DNA of 64,000 nt, taken from positions 1-64,000 of the forward strand of contig NW_024468263.1 in the NCBI RefSeq assembly GCF_002104995.1, written 5' to 3'. The notes under the pieces are model-generated. The model worked only from the letters and a program-made list of their open reading frames with translations. It ran no database searches and was not told the DNA's origin. The position numbers and the translations under genes were made by a program. This DNA comes from Linderina pennispora. Lineage: Eukaryota > Kickxellomycota > Kickxellomycetes > Kickxellales > Kickxellaceae. This document shows positions 43,601 through 51,686 of this stretch, piece by piece (the stretch's first letter is position 1; each line of letters begins with the position of its first letter).

Positions 43601-44023
43601 TGGCTGCGCAAGCAAGCAATTTCCATTCTCCTGAGGCATATTCTCGGCGGCACCGTCGAGCGCCGTGTCCGCGATGCCACCCAGTCCCTACTGAAGGACC
43701 AGCTGCTCTCTGGCCTTCTGGAGAATCTGCGCGCCACGCTGTGGCCCGACAATGGCTCTGGCGGGTTCTTGCATTTCCAGGGCTTCAAGCAGCGGACCGA
43801 GTTGCAGAAAAAGGAGTGTCGCGAGAGCGCGCGCACCCAGATGCTGTGGTATGTGCCCAGGCTTCTGGGCGCCATGGTGGGCAGGAAAAATGCCGTCACC
43901 GGGGCGACCCGTTTGGTCGATGCTGTGCAATTGCCCAAGGCCAATCTGAGCCTGGCGCTGATGCTATTCGATGCTGTTGTTGTGGCAGTGTTTCCCGAGA
44001 TCAGGTACCAGATGGAGCAGTAG
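40673..44023 (+). CDS. MDM1: Mdm1/SNX13-14-25-type sorting nexin (PXA-RGS-PX-nexin C)
   Basis: Intact 1116-residue ER membrane protein. Yeast Mdm1 tethers ER to vacuole and organises lipid handling there. The N-terminus is one membrane helix (about residues 5-33, VVAVAVVVTLLVANI). Then come a PXA domain (about 90-270, IVGLVVRDFVHGWFRGIS), an RGS-like domain (about 377-513, SALAFEHL-type region to HGPLYKRFLRSY), and a long disordered acidic linker (520-720) containing EIPEIPEIPE. A PX domain follows (about 800-905; basic RRYREFHALHRELK and LPWLQKKDVEQRR for phosphoinositide binding), then the sorting nexin C domain (about 955-1110, NWLRKQAISILLRHILGG). Domain order and length are those of the family. 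No introns. Confidence 0.9.
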   Translation: MYTVVDAVRVVLGYAIFVPVVAVAVVVTLLVANIMTSYLFQRRHRQAKHGPLRPPVQRIQRLGFWKTLNAQSLYKTQYNETWAEPHVRLAGLPQTETALAQIVGLVVRDFVHGWFRGISADPSFPRCVQTQIVQCSEGIVERARGLDVAEFLVGQVVPIATRHLKALRQKTSKWHAAAEGKQQVMAHMRHVVDLVVPLVLPVDQASFLPHRVLVRELLVGALLAPIVMSLAEPDTLNQLLDGQLARLIREQHMVSELREALEMQADEHVATYQEFMETIEACGDANELVRIHEDVVAQIRKKRILIMGLGKDDIVHGERVRDILVYVNRLYVAKKKAERRLELLRKDAPPAFGTPNTRMSTYYAHRDEPETLGLPQFTLREILTNVSSLSAFAEHLDPSSRALLEFWLNIEGVKSQPTSAVMGVLWKTYFTRRADELAALGPETAAAVSDVQKYLKPWRAPGEMALGEVPEQECREAFRMISEVQGQVFSYLKQKELPSFLHGPLYKRFLRSYVVTPRQEQVDGALFAERPEMPEIPEIPEIPERRRSVAESVGSTGRSETSSRRMSERWSFAPSKPRPAPMAVETAAAVVVHRNESASSIMHMEPAIDLPNDLSGSVPEEPSPADHLEEPSEYLQPVRRRVDRSEVRRLSASLRSISLHDAGKVDSALAEPLEPLLSDSEEEEEEEATSETDSDPSSLVLARALTNPAPGDLFLDLRLTQLTEALARKAHQMAIVKALMKQAMTRHKPHEQRILQASYRDLRRELLAGVEQQKLYEMCLREHTLSERTLLHIPRAMATDDAEPHTVYLIELQQTQDSHALAGWVVARRYREFHALHRELKLQEPQEMRRHELPARAPLPWLQKKDVEQRRLLLERYLSGLLRVPRLCQTHALKLFLSALPPPDNEQPLGWMARIHATVNQDLEGITGAESMLDMIVKELAGQVTMQSARPEEPTLFTDPLSDVFVELFGLASRRNWLRKQAISILLRHILGGTVERRVRDATQSLLKDQLLSGLLENLRATLWPDNGSGGFLHFQGFKQRTELQKKECRESARTQMLWYVPRLLGAMVGRKNAVTGATRLVDAVQLPKANLSLALMLFDAVVVAVFPEIRYQMEQ
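42272..42298 (+). repeat. Three tandem CCAGAGATA units in the MDM1 linker
   Basis: Three perfect 9-base copies encode PEI repeats in the disordered linker; a related fourth unit flanks each side. Confidence 0.8.
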
Positions 44024-44240
44024 CGGGGGGTTTGACTTTTGATGTTTATTGTGCGCCAAATGCAGCTAGGGTTTCCCTGGACTTCTCCTGCAGCTGGTGT
44101 CCCTTTGCAATGGTATTTTTCCTAGTGAGTCTGTTGCTGTCTGAATATCTTTGCTTGGGGAGATGTGCAGACTTCAGGAGCAAAAAAAAATACCAAACAG
44201 ACTCGCACTGTCAAAGTCTTCTGAACATGGTACTAAACAC

Positions 44241-44248
44241 TATAAATA
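44241..44248 (+). promoter_or_regulatory. TATA box of the small Pro/Tyr-rich gene
   Basis: TATAAATA, 71 bases before the ATG at 44319, followed by a pyrimidine-rich leader. Confidence 0.6.
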
Positions 44249-44318
44249 CCCACCATTTCTCCCAGGCTAATTTGTTCTGCGACAATTATCCTTTCATTAA
44301 TATTGCAAAAAAAGTACT

Positions 44319-44669
44319 ATGTATCCTTATATGCAGCCCGTCCAGTCAACCGGTGAAGAGTACAGTGCTGGCTATGGCAGCTATGACTATTGTGATGGAT
44401 ATTCCGATCGTCCTGCGGACCACTATGGCCATCTGGTGGAAGTGCATGGTTTTAATTCCACGAATAATCGAGCCGCGATAGAGCGCAAACCTAGGCTTTC
44501 CCAGATCAGAGCGATTGCGCAAAACACTTTGCCTGCTGTTTACTCCACTGCTGCCAGTCTGCAAACTAGCCCATTTGCTCCTAATCAGTTTATTCCTCAG
44601 CCTCCTCCTCTCGCTCCTGGCCAGCCAAACTCTGTCTCATTGGCTCACTACCATTATTCCAATTACTAG
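44319..44669 (+). CDS. Small Pro/Tyr-rich protein, unknown
   Basis: 116 residues with no signal peptide or membrane helix. The first 40 residues are Tyr/Gly/Asp-rich (MYPYMQPVQSTGEEYSAGYG). A basic middle (RAAIERKPRLSQIRAIAQ) and a Pro/Gln/Ser-rich end (PPPLAPGQP, HYHYSNY) follow. It is likely disordered. A well-placed TATA box and leader support a real, probably strongly regulated gene. No family recognised. Confidence 0.6.
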   Translation: MYPYMQPVQSTGEEYSAGYGSYDYCDGYSDRPADHYGHLVEVHGFNSTNNRAAIERKPRLSQIRAIAQNTLPAVYSTAASLQTSPFAPNQFIPQPPPLAPGQPNSVSLAHYHYSNY

Positions 44670-45599
44670 TCTGCTGCCTGTGGTTTACCACGTCTTTTAT
44701 GGCTGGAATACCCCATGAGTTTTCGCTGACGAATGTTTAGGTATATCATTCCTAGAGGACATGTTTCCATTTGTACGTTTGGTGTCGATAAATGCATAGG
44801 AACACACTCAGTGTTTATCAGGTAGATATTGTTTAACATGAATAGCCTATTGCTCTTATTACTGCTATTTAGTAATGCTAGTCTTTTCACTCTACTAGTC
44901 AGTAAGGGATGCTTTTCCAGGCATTTGATATATTCACCGGCATTTGTCGAATGAGTACTCGGTATCTATCAGTCTCTAGAGAAGCTCCATTGGTGCCTAT
45001 TGTGTGTGCTTGAGATACGTGATAAAGTTTATGGAACGTCATGAGATCCTTGTGGCGCTGAATATTATTTGAGTACATTCTAACCTGAGTCTGCAATGGT
45101 TTGTACTCAAACACAATAGGGAATTTATTTTTATCCCAGAGGACCTGTGACTCACAGGTACAGCAATATATGGCTATTCAAGTGCATATCCAAGGAAAAA
45201 ATACGTAGTATCTCGAGTTTATGGAATACTGCTGATAGCCTCCTGCAACTGAAAGATAATGCTCACTTTCGGTGCACTGTTCCACAACGTAATATTAAAC
45301 ATGGAAGCATGCTATGGAAAGAAGGAAGAATCTCAAAATGAATAGCCGTATCTCTGTTTATACAGGTAGTCAGTGCCCACACGAGGACATCTAGAGCCAT
45401 TGCTGACCGTGGGGCAGGAAATGTGTTCTCAGAAATGGTGACGATGTGAGTGAGAGCCACACCGATCACTGTCTGGATTGGCACAGCTAATCAAAAGCAC
45501 ATGTTTACAATAACCAGTTCTGTGTATTCTCCATTACCCAAAGCGCCAGAAGTTATATAATGTATATACTTGTCACAAATGATGAGCATTTATTTATCA
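44670..45599. other. Gene-poor spacer between the small gene and Argonaute
   Basis: A/T-rich. It contains a diverged copy of the dispersed repeat (45205-45332). A weak open frame on the minus strand (about 45155-44899) encodes a CCTC and several His residues but has no ATG before them; I do not call it. Confidence 0.5.
45205..45332 (+). repeat. Diverged copy of the inverted-repeat arm
   Basis: Collinear with the left arm at 50235-50365: both have the order (AGTATCTCGAG / GTGTCTCGGG), AGCCTCCTGCAACTG / AGCCTTCTGCAACTG, a TTCCACAACGT / TTCCACGACGT block, ATATTAAACAT / ATATTGAACGT, and GAAAGAAGGAAG. Similarity fades after about 45332. This shows the sequence is a dispersed family and not just a local palindrome. 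Confidence 0.55.
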
Positions 45600-48083
45600 T
45601 CACATGAAATACATGTCGCCCTCCAGATTCCGGTGCACTGGAACCAACGCCACATCATCGGTACGCTTACCTGTGAACTTGGATAGCTGATCAAATGGAA
45701 TGTTTGTGTGGAATCTCCCCTGACCCGTTAGCCTATGTGCATAGTAGACAGGGGCTGGCATGGTGGCAGCCTTGGGCACAATAGGATACAAGTAGCTGAG
45801 ATTGTATGTGAGTCGCTGGATGTCCTCAACCGAAAACTGGCTGTCATCGTGTAGCACCATATAATATGCTGGTCGTGCAGTGCCGATAGTCGATGCATGC
45901 GCCAGCAGGTAAAAGTCAAACAAGCATGGGTTGACTACGCCCTGCTCAAGCACGGTTCCCGGTAGACAGTTACCGTTCCCCCCAGCCTCGGTGCATAGAT
46001 CCTGCCCTGGTGCGGGCAGTATGCGTGTGTGGTGCCGCTTTCGCACAATTACCATTGTCACCTTGGGCCGGTACCCGGGCTCGATCAATTCACACCCCTT
46101 GTAAATCCCATCGAGCTCAAGCTGCTTGACTGTCTGCAGCACTGAGTCGCCAATGCCATCGCGATAGTAGATGATGCGCTTGGGCTTTTGCTTTGTCTTG
46201 CTGTAAAAAATCCGCAGACAATGGCGCACGATGACGTCAAAGTTTTCGATAAACTCCATCTTCTTCGGGTGCTGTAGCACAGTGCCGGCGAACCGCCGGC
46301 ACTCCAAGTCTACTGAGCTCAGGATCGCTGCTACTGACATATTGCCAGCCTCTGTAGTGTGATTGACGTCCGCTGATATCACCATTGTCGAGTCGATGCC
46401 AGGCATGTCATGGGTCTGCAAGCCCGCAGTGAAGCCGCCAAGCTTTGTGTTGATCTTCAGGCCCACTAGTGTCGTGTACTTTGGGTTGTTGCCCTGCCGA
46501 ACGTTGTTTGCCAGCAGACACTGTGTCATAACTCCGACGACGGTGGTGCCAACACGCTTGATCTCGCCGTACCGTGCCAGGCTGTTTGCTGGTAGGACGC
46601 ACATCACGAGCTGGACAGGCACCTTCGACTGTGTTTCGGCCGCCTGGCACGCGCTGCGGATTTCTGACTCGATAGAGCAGTTCATCGGCGCGTACCTGAT
46701 GGGCGGTGCAGTGCATGCGATCTGGACGCCGATCTTACTGCATGTCTTGGCCAGCTGGTTCACAAATGTACTGACCATCGCTTGTGGCACCATGCGCTGG
46801 TTAGTAAAGCATATGATGGCCCATGATACGAGTTGCTTGCCCTCGATGACTTTTTGTCTGTCTGCCTGCCAGTGTGCGTGCGACGGAGTTATGGCTTGAT
46901 CGTCTCGGAACTTTAGCTGCGGTGTCTGTAAAACGCGGGCGTCAAACTTTTCGAGCTGCTGGCTGACAGTGATACCGAACGCCTTCAGATCCGGATTATT
47001 AGCTGTGTCCAAAAGCTCGATTCCATGCTCGGTGATCCTCTGTCGCGCCTGTGGGCTGAGGCTACCAAACCGAAACACCTGCGACTGCTGATACCCACTG
47101 ACTTTGGGCAGCATCTGACCAGGCACCACCTCGCACAGCTCCACGGGCACCATGGTTCCCAGAGCAGTCTTTGCACAAGGCAAGCGGGTGTCTATATCTG
47201 CCTTGTAGAACTGAGCGATAGGCACGCCGTCAATTCTCACTCTGCTGGCGGGCACTGGTGAGAACCCCGAGATCCACGCCGTGGCATCCGATCCAGGTAT
47301 TCTGAATTTTACATTTTTTAGCACCGGTGCCATCCTCCGCCAGTCGTCGATCTGCAGGTCCTCAAGTGACTGCACCCGCTTGGAGCGGAAGAAATCCATC
47401 GCCATGTCCTGCAGTGTGCGGCCGCTGATTACAGGCACTGGCTTTGTGTGAATGCTCAGAAACAGCGAGCCCTGGCCTGCCTTGACGGTCTGCCGGAACC
47501 CCCACCAGATATCGAACCCGGCGTCGGTCCTAATCTTCTCAAACTCCGTCACGCAAGTATTCCCCAGAACACCCAGCTGGATCATAGGGTAAACCCGGAA
47601 TATCCGATCCAGCACAAACAGCAAGTCGTGGATGTATGTCTCTGGAATCGATCGATCACCATCGCAGTACCTTTTCAGCGCCTTCGTCTCATAGCGCCGA
47701 TGCATGCTAATGGTCACCTCGAACTGGTGCATAGTCTCGGGCCGCCCAAACAGCCGCGGAATGGTCTTCTTCAGTTCATCGCCGATAGAGTCCTTCTTGC
47801 CAATGATCGATTTGGGCGTAAATATGAACTCGCCACCATCATAGACAAAGTACCTGTCTGTCGCTCCGATTGCCGCCTTCACCAGTTCACTTTTGATTGC
47901 TACGGGAACGCGTTTGGCGCCAACCACTGTAGCCTTGTATGCGTAAATGTGCCTGCATTTAATTTCCGAAATGCGGAACGCATTCAGCAACACCTCGGTC
48001 GCTGTGCCAGCTGCACTTGGCTTTTCCGGTGGCTTAGGTAGTCCCTGCCACTGGTCGGCAACCTCTTTGCTCTTTTTGCCCAT
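45600..48083 (-). CDS. AGO: Argonaute (AGO clade) with complete slicer tetrad
   Basis: Intact 827-residue small-RNA effector. I start at 48083 (MGKKSKEVADQWQGLPKPP). Order: N domain (to about 215), PAZ (about 220-350; LEDLQIDDWRRMAPVLKNVK and TMVPVELCEVVPGQ), Mid (about 415-490; VSWAIICFTNQRMVPQAM) and Piwi (about 490-815). The catalytic tetrad is present: Asp572 (SADVNHT), Glu610 (KKMEFIENF), Asp642 (YYRDGIGD) and His783 (PVYYAHRL), spaced as in slicing Argonautes. KRHHTRILP is also conserved. The first Asp motif reads SADVNHT where most have GADVTHP. RNA interference activity is therefore plausible. No Dicer or RdRP is in this window. No introns. Confidence 0.93.
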   Translation of the reverse strand: MGKKSKEVADQWQGLPKPPEKPSAAGTATEVLLNAFRISEIKCRHIYAYKATVVGAKRVPVAIKSELVKAAIGATDRYFVYDGGEFIFTPKSIIGKKDSIGDELKKTIPRLFGRPETMHQFEVTISMHRRYETKALKRYCDGDRSIPETYIHDLLFVLDRIFRVYPMIQLGVLGNTCVTEFEKIRTDAGFDIWWGFRQTVKAGQGSLFLSIHTKPVPVISGRTLQDMAMDFFRSKRVQSLEDLQIDDWRRMAPVLKNVKFRIPGSDATAWISGFSPVPASRVRIDGVPIAQFYKADIDTRLPCAKTALGTMVPVELCEVVPGQMLPKVSGYQQSQVFRFGSLSPQARQRITEHGIELLDTANNPDLKAFGITVSQQLEKFDARVLQTPQLKFRDDQAITPSHAHWQADRQKVIEGKQLVSWAIICFTNQRMVPQAMVSTFVNQLAKTCSKIGVQIACTAPPIRYAPMNCSIESEIRSACQAAETQSKVPVQLVMCVLPANSLARYGEIKRVGTTVVGVMTQCLLANNVRQGNNPKYTTLVGLKINTKLGGFTAGLQTHDMPGIDSTMVISADVNHTTEAGNMSVAAILSSVDLECRRFAGTVLQHPKKMEFIENFDVIVRHCLRIFYSKTKQKPKRIIYYRDGIGDSVLQTVKQLELDGIYKGCELIEPGYRPKVTMVIVRKRHHTRILPAPGQDLCTEAGGNGNCLPGTVLEQGVVNPCLFDFYLLAHASTIGTARPAYYMVLHDDSQFSVEDIQRLTYNLSYLYPIVPKAATMPAPVYYAHRLTGQGRFHTNIPFDQLSKFTGKRTDDVALVPVHRNLEGDMYFM

Positions 48084-48251
48084 GTAGTCTACGGGAAGTT
48101 CGAATGAGTAGAGGAAAACAGTCGCAGAGCACCAAAGTTCGAATTGCTGTGAAAAGAATGTCAATTGGAAGAGCTGCACGCTGCTGTGTATTTTTCTGTC
48201 GATTGCCTGAAAATTTTAGGGTTGGGAACGGCTCGAGCCGCGGTTTGCCTT

Positions 48252-48413
48252 CTATAAATCTGTGAAGACGAGCCCAAACTCGCTTCTGACCAACATTGCC
48301 TGCAGCTTCAGCCGCTTCATTTCGCTTATGTGCTTCCTCATAGCCTCTGACGAGTTGAATAGTTTCTCGCAACACTGGCAAAACACATATTCGCTGGTGT
48401 CATGAGATGGCAT
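48252..48413 (-). CDS. Tiny protein with a degenerate zinc finger
   Basis: 53 residues from ATG 48413 (MPSHDTSEYVFCQCCEKLF). It has the first half of a C2H2 finger (C-x2-C, twelve residues, His), but the second His is missing (HISEMKRLKL). The C-terminus is hydrophobic-basic. A TATATAA sequence 78 bases upstream supports transcription. It lies directly upstream of Argonaute on the same strand, 168 bases away. Could be a decayed finger or a metal-independent fold. Confidence 0.4.
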   Translation of the reverse strand: MPSHDTSEYVFCQCCEKLFNSSEAMRKHISEMKRLKLQAMLVRSEFGLVFTDL

Positions 48414-48490
48414 TAGTAAAAATAGAGAGTTGGAGGAAAATAATGGAGAGATGAAGTGGCTCTTGGCTTTTGTTGGGAGGCAAATGGCGT

Positions 48491-48498
48491 TTATATAG
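48491..48498 (-). promoter_or_regulatory. TATA-like box upstream of the 53-residue zinc-finger ORF
   Basis: Minus-strand reading CTATATAA, 78 bases before the ATG at 48413. Confidence 0.45.
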
Positions 48499-48543
48499 AA
48501 CCATTGTCTGATAGTACAACTGCAAAGCCTGCGAGTCACACTT

Positions 48544-48780
48544 TTAGCACATTGCTGGTAATGTGCTTATTGGCAATACAGCACATGGCTTTAGGAGTAC
48601 CGATTTATTATAGTCACTTTTCAAAATCCAGCCATCACCTTTATATGGAATCCTGTGAACGCTCTTTAGATGCGTCCCATGGCGATTGTATCTGGTAAAC
48701 AGCATCTTATGGATGGGACATAATAGTACAAGGTCGTGTCGTACCTTGTCGGGTGATGAACTTCTTGGAATCCCAAACAT
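48544..48780 (-). CDS. Small zinc-finger-like protein (C-H-H-H variant)
   Basis: 78 residues from ATG 48780 (MFGIPRSSSPDKV). One finger-like unit reads CPIH, twelve residues, then HLKSVH: the second Cys of a C2H2 finger is replaced by His, which can still bind zinc. A basic, aromatic tail follows (RIPYKGDGWILKSDYNK). An ATATAAAAC string lies about 90 bases upstream on the minus strand. Same strand and neighbourhood as the ORFs at 48252 and 49399. Confidence 0.4.
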   Translation of the reverse strand: MFGIPRSSSPDKVRHDLVLLCPIHKMLFTRYNRHGTHLKSVHRIPYKGDGWILKSDYNKSVLLKPCAVLPISTLPAMC

Positions 48781-49398
48781 TATTTTGGAAAAGCAGATAT
48801 CGAGAGCAAGGGTGTAAATGAGAGCAAAGTAAAGACGGTCAACAGACACTTGCAGGCAGCACTGCGTTTTATATCTGCCAGCTAATACCGCTATTTTGTT
48901 TAGTTAGCCATCTAAAACCAGCCATTAGGTATTGCCAACCAAATTCGTGATCGGGTAGGGTTTCTATATTGACTGTGGAATGGCACATTGCAGGGCAAAT
49001 AATTTGGACATTCGGAAACAGCCATTGTGAAGCTGCCCCCAATATAAGTGCAGCGATATATATCAGCCCCATTGATGTACACAATCCTGGTCTGGCTTTG
49101 AATCGGTTAGTATATATTACTCTAGTTATCAGCTCTCCTCCAAATTCGAAGTCGCATAAAGGGGGAGAAGTAGGACGAGAATGCTGACATCTTGAGTTTA
49201 AGTTCTAAAAACGCTATTCACCAGATAGCATGATGGTTTGTGTTGTCCAAGTTGTATCAAGGCTACTAATAGAGAAAAATATCACAATTTTGTATTTGAC
49301 ATGGAGGTAAAAAATCAATTTTACATGCATTATTGAAGTATGTGCCTCCTGCGGTTCCGATTTAGCAACTGATAATTCGCCATGCCAAACCATGCTTG

Positions 49399-49536
49399 TC
49401 AACAGAACCCGTGGGTATTTTTTCGGTGCCTACTGAGGTCCAAGTACGTGTAAAACGGTTCATTGCACTGCCAACACATGTGGTTAAATTCGAAATCCCA
49501 ATTGAAGACGAGCATACTACGTGCTTTTCTGCGCAT
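49399..49536 (-). CDS. Micro-protein with one canonical C2H2 zinc finger
   Basis: 45 residues from ATG 49536 (MRRKARSMLVFNWDFEFN). A basic N-terminus is followed by a perfect finger, CWQC-x12-HRKNTH (C-x2-C-x12-H-x4-H), and it stops four residues later. The linker residues F and L sit at the usual core positions (PFYTYLDLSRH). A TATATAA-like GGATATAAAAC lies about 95 bases upstream. It is below usual gene-calling size limits. The intact finger and upstream box make chance less likely, but no expression evidence is available here. Confidence 0.45.
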   Translation of the reverse strand: MRRKARSMLVFNWDFEFNHMCWQCNEPFYTYLDLSRHRKNTHGFC

Positions 49537-49626
49537 TGCTAAATCAAATGGTGAAGCACCTTAGTTTGATAGCTGATAAGAGGAGAGAAGCGACGCTTGA
49601 CAGTTCTCTGACCAATCTACTGATAG

Positions 49627-49634
49627 TTTTATAT
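49627..49634 (-). promoter_or_regulatory. TATA-like box upstream of the 45-residue zinc-finger ORF
   Basis: GATATAAAAC on the minus strand, about 95 bases before ATG 49536; the ORF at 48780 has a similar ATATAAAAC string. Confidence 0.35.
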
Positions 49635-49636
49635 CC

Positions 49637-50234
49637 TCTTTAACACGTAATGACGAAACCAGATTGCGATCAACCCTTCAGAAAATATACAGATGGAGGT
49701 ACCAACAAGCAAAAGTCGGTGTTATCTTTTAGGGCCACCGGTGTTGTATCACCAATACCATTTTGTGGTGCTATCATTATGCAGGTCTGAATATGGAAAT
49801 GAGATTTTGATAAATACTGAAGACTGATGAAAACTGGCTGCCTTGGTGCCGAGTGATCGCACCAGGTTTTATAAAAGCCTATACACACCGCACAAGCTTG
49901 GTGGGTGGCTGCGAAGAGCCAAAATCATGACGCCAGAGTCATGGTGAAGAGAGGCGAGTCTGATGGCTACCGATAAGAAATACCAGTCTGGAAGGCTGTC
50001 GAGTACTTGGTATGTAGTCGCAGGATAATGCTGGTTCCTTTCAGCAAGTATAATAAGTATAATGGTAGTGTTGTTGTATAACTGATCCTGATCCTTAGAT
50101 CCACGCCACAGTGCATACGCAAGAGTATAGTGGCCCCACTATATAGTTCAGCACATGCCAGCCCATCAGCAGCCCTCCTTAGTTTCTGTACTGTCACTAG
50201 TTATATACCACGTAAATCACCAGTATCCCAACAA
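49637..50234. other. Gene-poor spacer
   Basis: No supported coding region or RNA gene seen. Confidence 0.45.
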
Positions 50235-50498
50235 GTGTTGTGTCTCGGGTACGATACACCTAGATAGACAGCCTTCTGCAACTGTCTAGAACACGTTTAC
50301 TCTCCAAGCATCTTTCCACGACGTATATTGAACGTATGAAATATTCTGTATGAAAGAAGGAAGGAGGGATCACCAGGTGAAAGGGGTGGGTGCCCATCTA
50401 AGTAGAGGCGCCAGCTGCCTGGAATAGTATGGCCGGCCATTGTGGCCTAAAGGTCTTGATCCATGGGTTCCTAAGATCATAAGGATTTGGAACCACAG
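50235..50498 (+). repeat. Left arm of the inverted repeat
   Basis: Starts near GTGTTGTGTCTCGGGTACG and ends near ATTTGGAACCACA. Contains a purine-rich GAAAGAAGGAAGGAGGG tract and TGATCCATGGGTT. Confidence 0.7.
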
Positions 50499-51417
50499 GT
50501 AGCAGATATGGCCAAGAGGAACTAGCGAATAGATGTTTTTGTTTCGTTCTTCACTCTGGCTTCGGTTTTAGCTGAAGCCTGGGCCAGATTCCAATGTTTT
50601 TTTGACTTGAATTATTCTGCGATAGTCTCTCAGCTTTTTGAGACAAGCACTGCAAATAGAGGTTTGAGTGCATAAACAATTTTGTGTTTTGGTATTATTC
50701 TGCAGGCTCATTTAGGCTTATTCGCTATTTTGTGATGGTGCGTAGTATATATTCAAGGGTGGAACGAAATAAAACGGGATTAGATATAGGAGCCAGCTCT
50801 GGATTGATGGTGCGAGATTCGCTATTTGTACGTGTGTAGAATGAGACTAAGCACCGAGTTTCGACTCCTTGTACTGTATTGTGAGTATCACGAATGGCTG
50901 ACATGCTATTATGTAGTAGATATAGAGTTAAGTTTATTGTTTCCTGGATCATAAGAGTGGCTATAATAGCGACTTCGCACATATGCTGCATTCTGCCATT
51001 ATGTAACAATACGTTACAGATCTTGCTAAGAATTACATGAATGATGCATGTAATCACTATACTTATGAAATATCCGATTACAAAAATAGCACATACGTGC
51101 CCTACCGGTATTGTTTTGCGGCAACATCCCAATTGCTTAATAATTACTTTAACTGTAAAGAGGGGAGAATAGTAGCGACTTGACTTTTGCTTCAAGTCTG
51201 TCTGCTATATTTATATTCACCGCCTCATTTACCCGCAAGTCACTGCCCTATATATCACGATGTGATCCGTCTTGATGGCAGAGTAGATACACATCAGTTG
51301 CCAACAATTGATGCAGCTGTGATGTTGCTACCCGCGAGGGGTGTGCTGGTGGCAGGCAGGTCTCAGCACAACCACTGGATGGGGCTATAAATATGGACAC
51401 CCAGATCGGCCTTCATA

Positions 51418-51686
51418 GTGTGGTTCCAAATTCATAGTTTCAGTAACCCATGGATCAAAATCCTTAGGCCACAGTGGCCATTCATACTATCTCAGGCGAC
51501 TAGCGCCACTATTTAAACGGGCACACGCCCCTTCACTTGATAATTCTTTCTTTCTTCCTTCCTTCCTTCATATAGCATATTTCATATATTCAATATACGT
51601 CGTGGAAAGGTGCTTGGAGAGTAAACGTATTTCAGACGGTTGCAGGAGGCTGTTTATCCAAGCTTACCGTACCCGAGGCATCACAC
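51418..51686 (-). repeat. Right arm of the inverted repeat
   Basis: Reverse complement matches the left arm end to end, including CTCGGGTACG, AAACAGCCTCCTGCAAC, the CCACGACGTATATTGAA block, the GAAGGAAGGAAG tract, TTGATCCATGGGTTACT and TTTGGAACCACA. Confidence 0.7.

Larger units (their letters stand above)
50235..51686. mobile_element. Candidate foldback element with long inverted repeats
   Basis: Two arms of about 265 bases (50235-50498 and 51418-51686) are inverted copies of each other and enclose 919 bases. The arms share long exact strings (ACGTTTACTCTCCAAGCA, TTTCCACGACGTATATTGAA, GGTT-rich ends, TTTGGAACCACA), with substitutions and small gaps throughout. No target-site duplication is obvious. 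The interior has one open but ATG-less frame (minus, about 51195-50725) with hydrophobic residues and no recognisable transposase. It may be a non-autonomous element, or a duplicated and inverted promoter-like segment. Confidence 0.55.

Noticed and set aside
44899-45155. Possible zinc-binding ORF (CCTC followed by several His)
   Set aside because: No ATG before the Cys residues and the Cys-His spacing fits no known finger.
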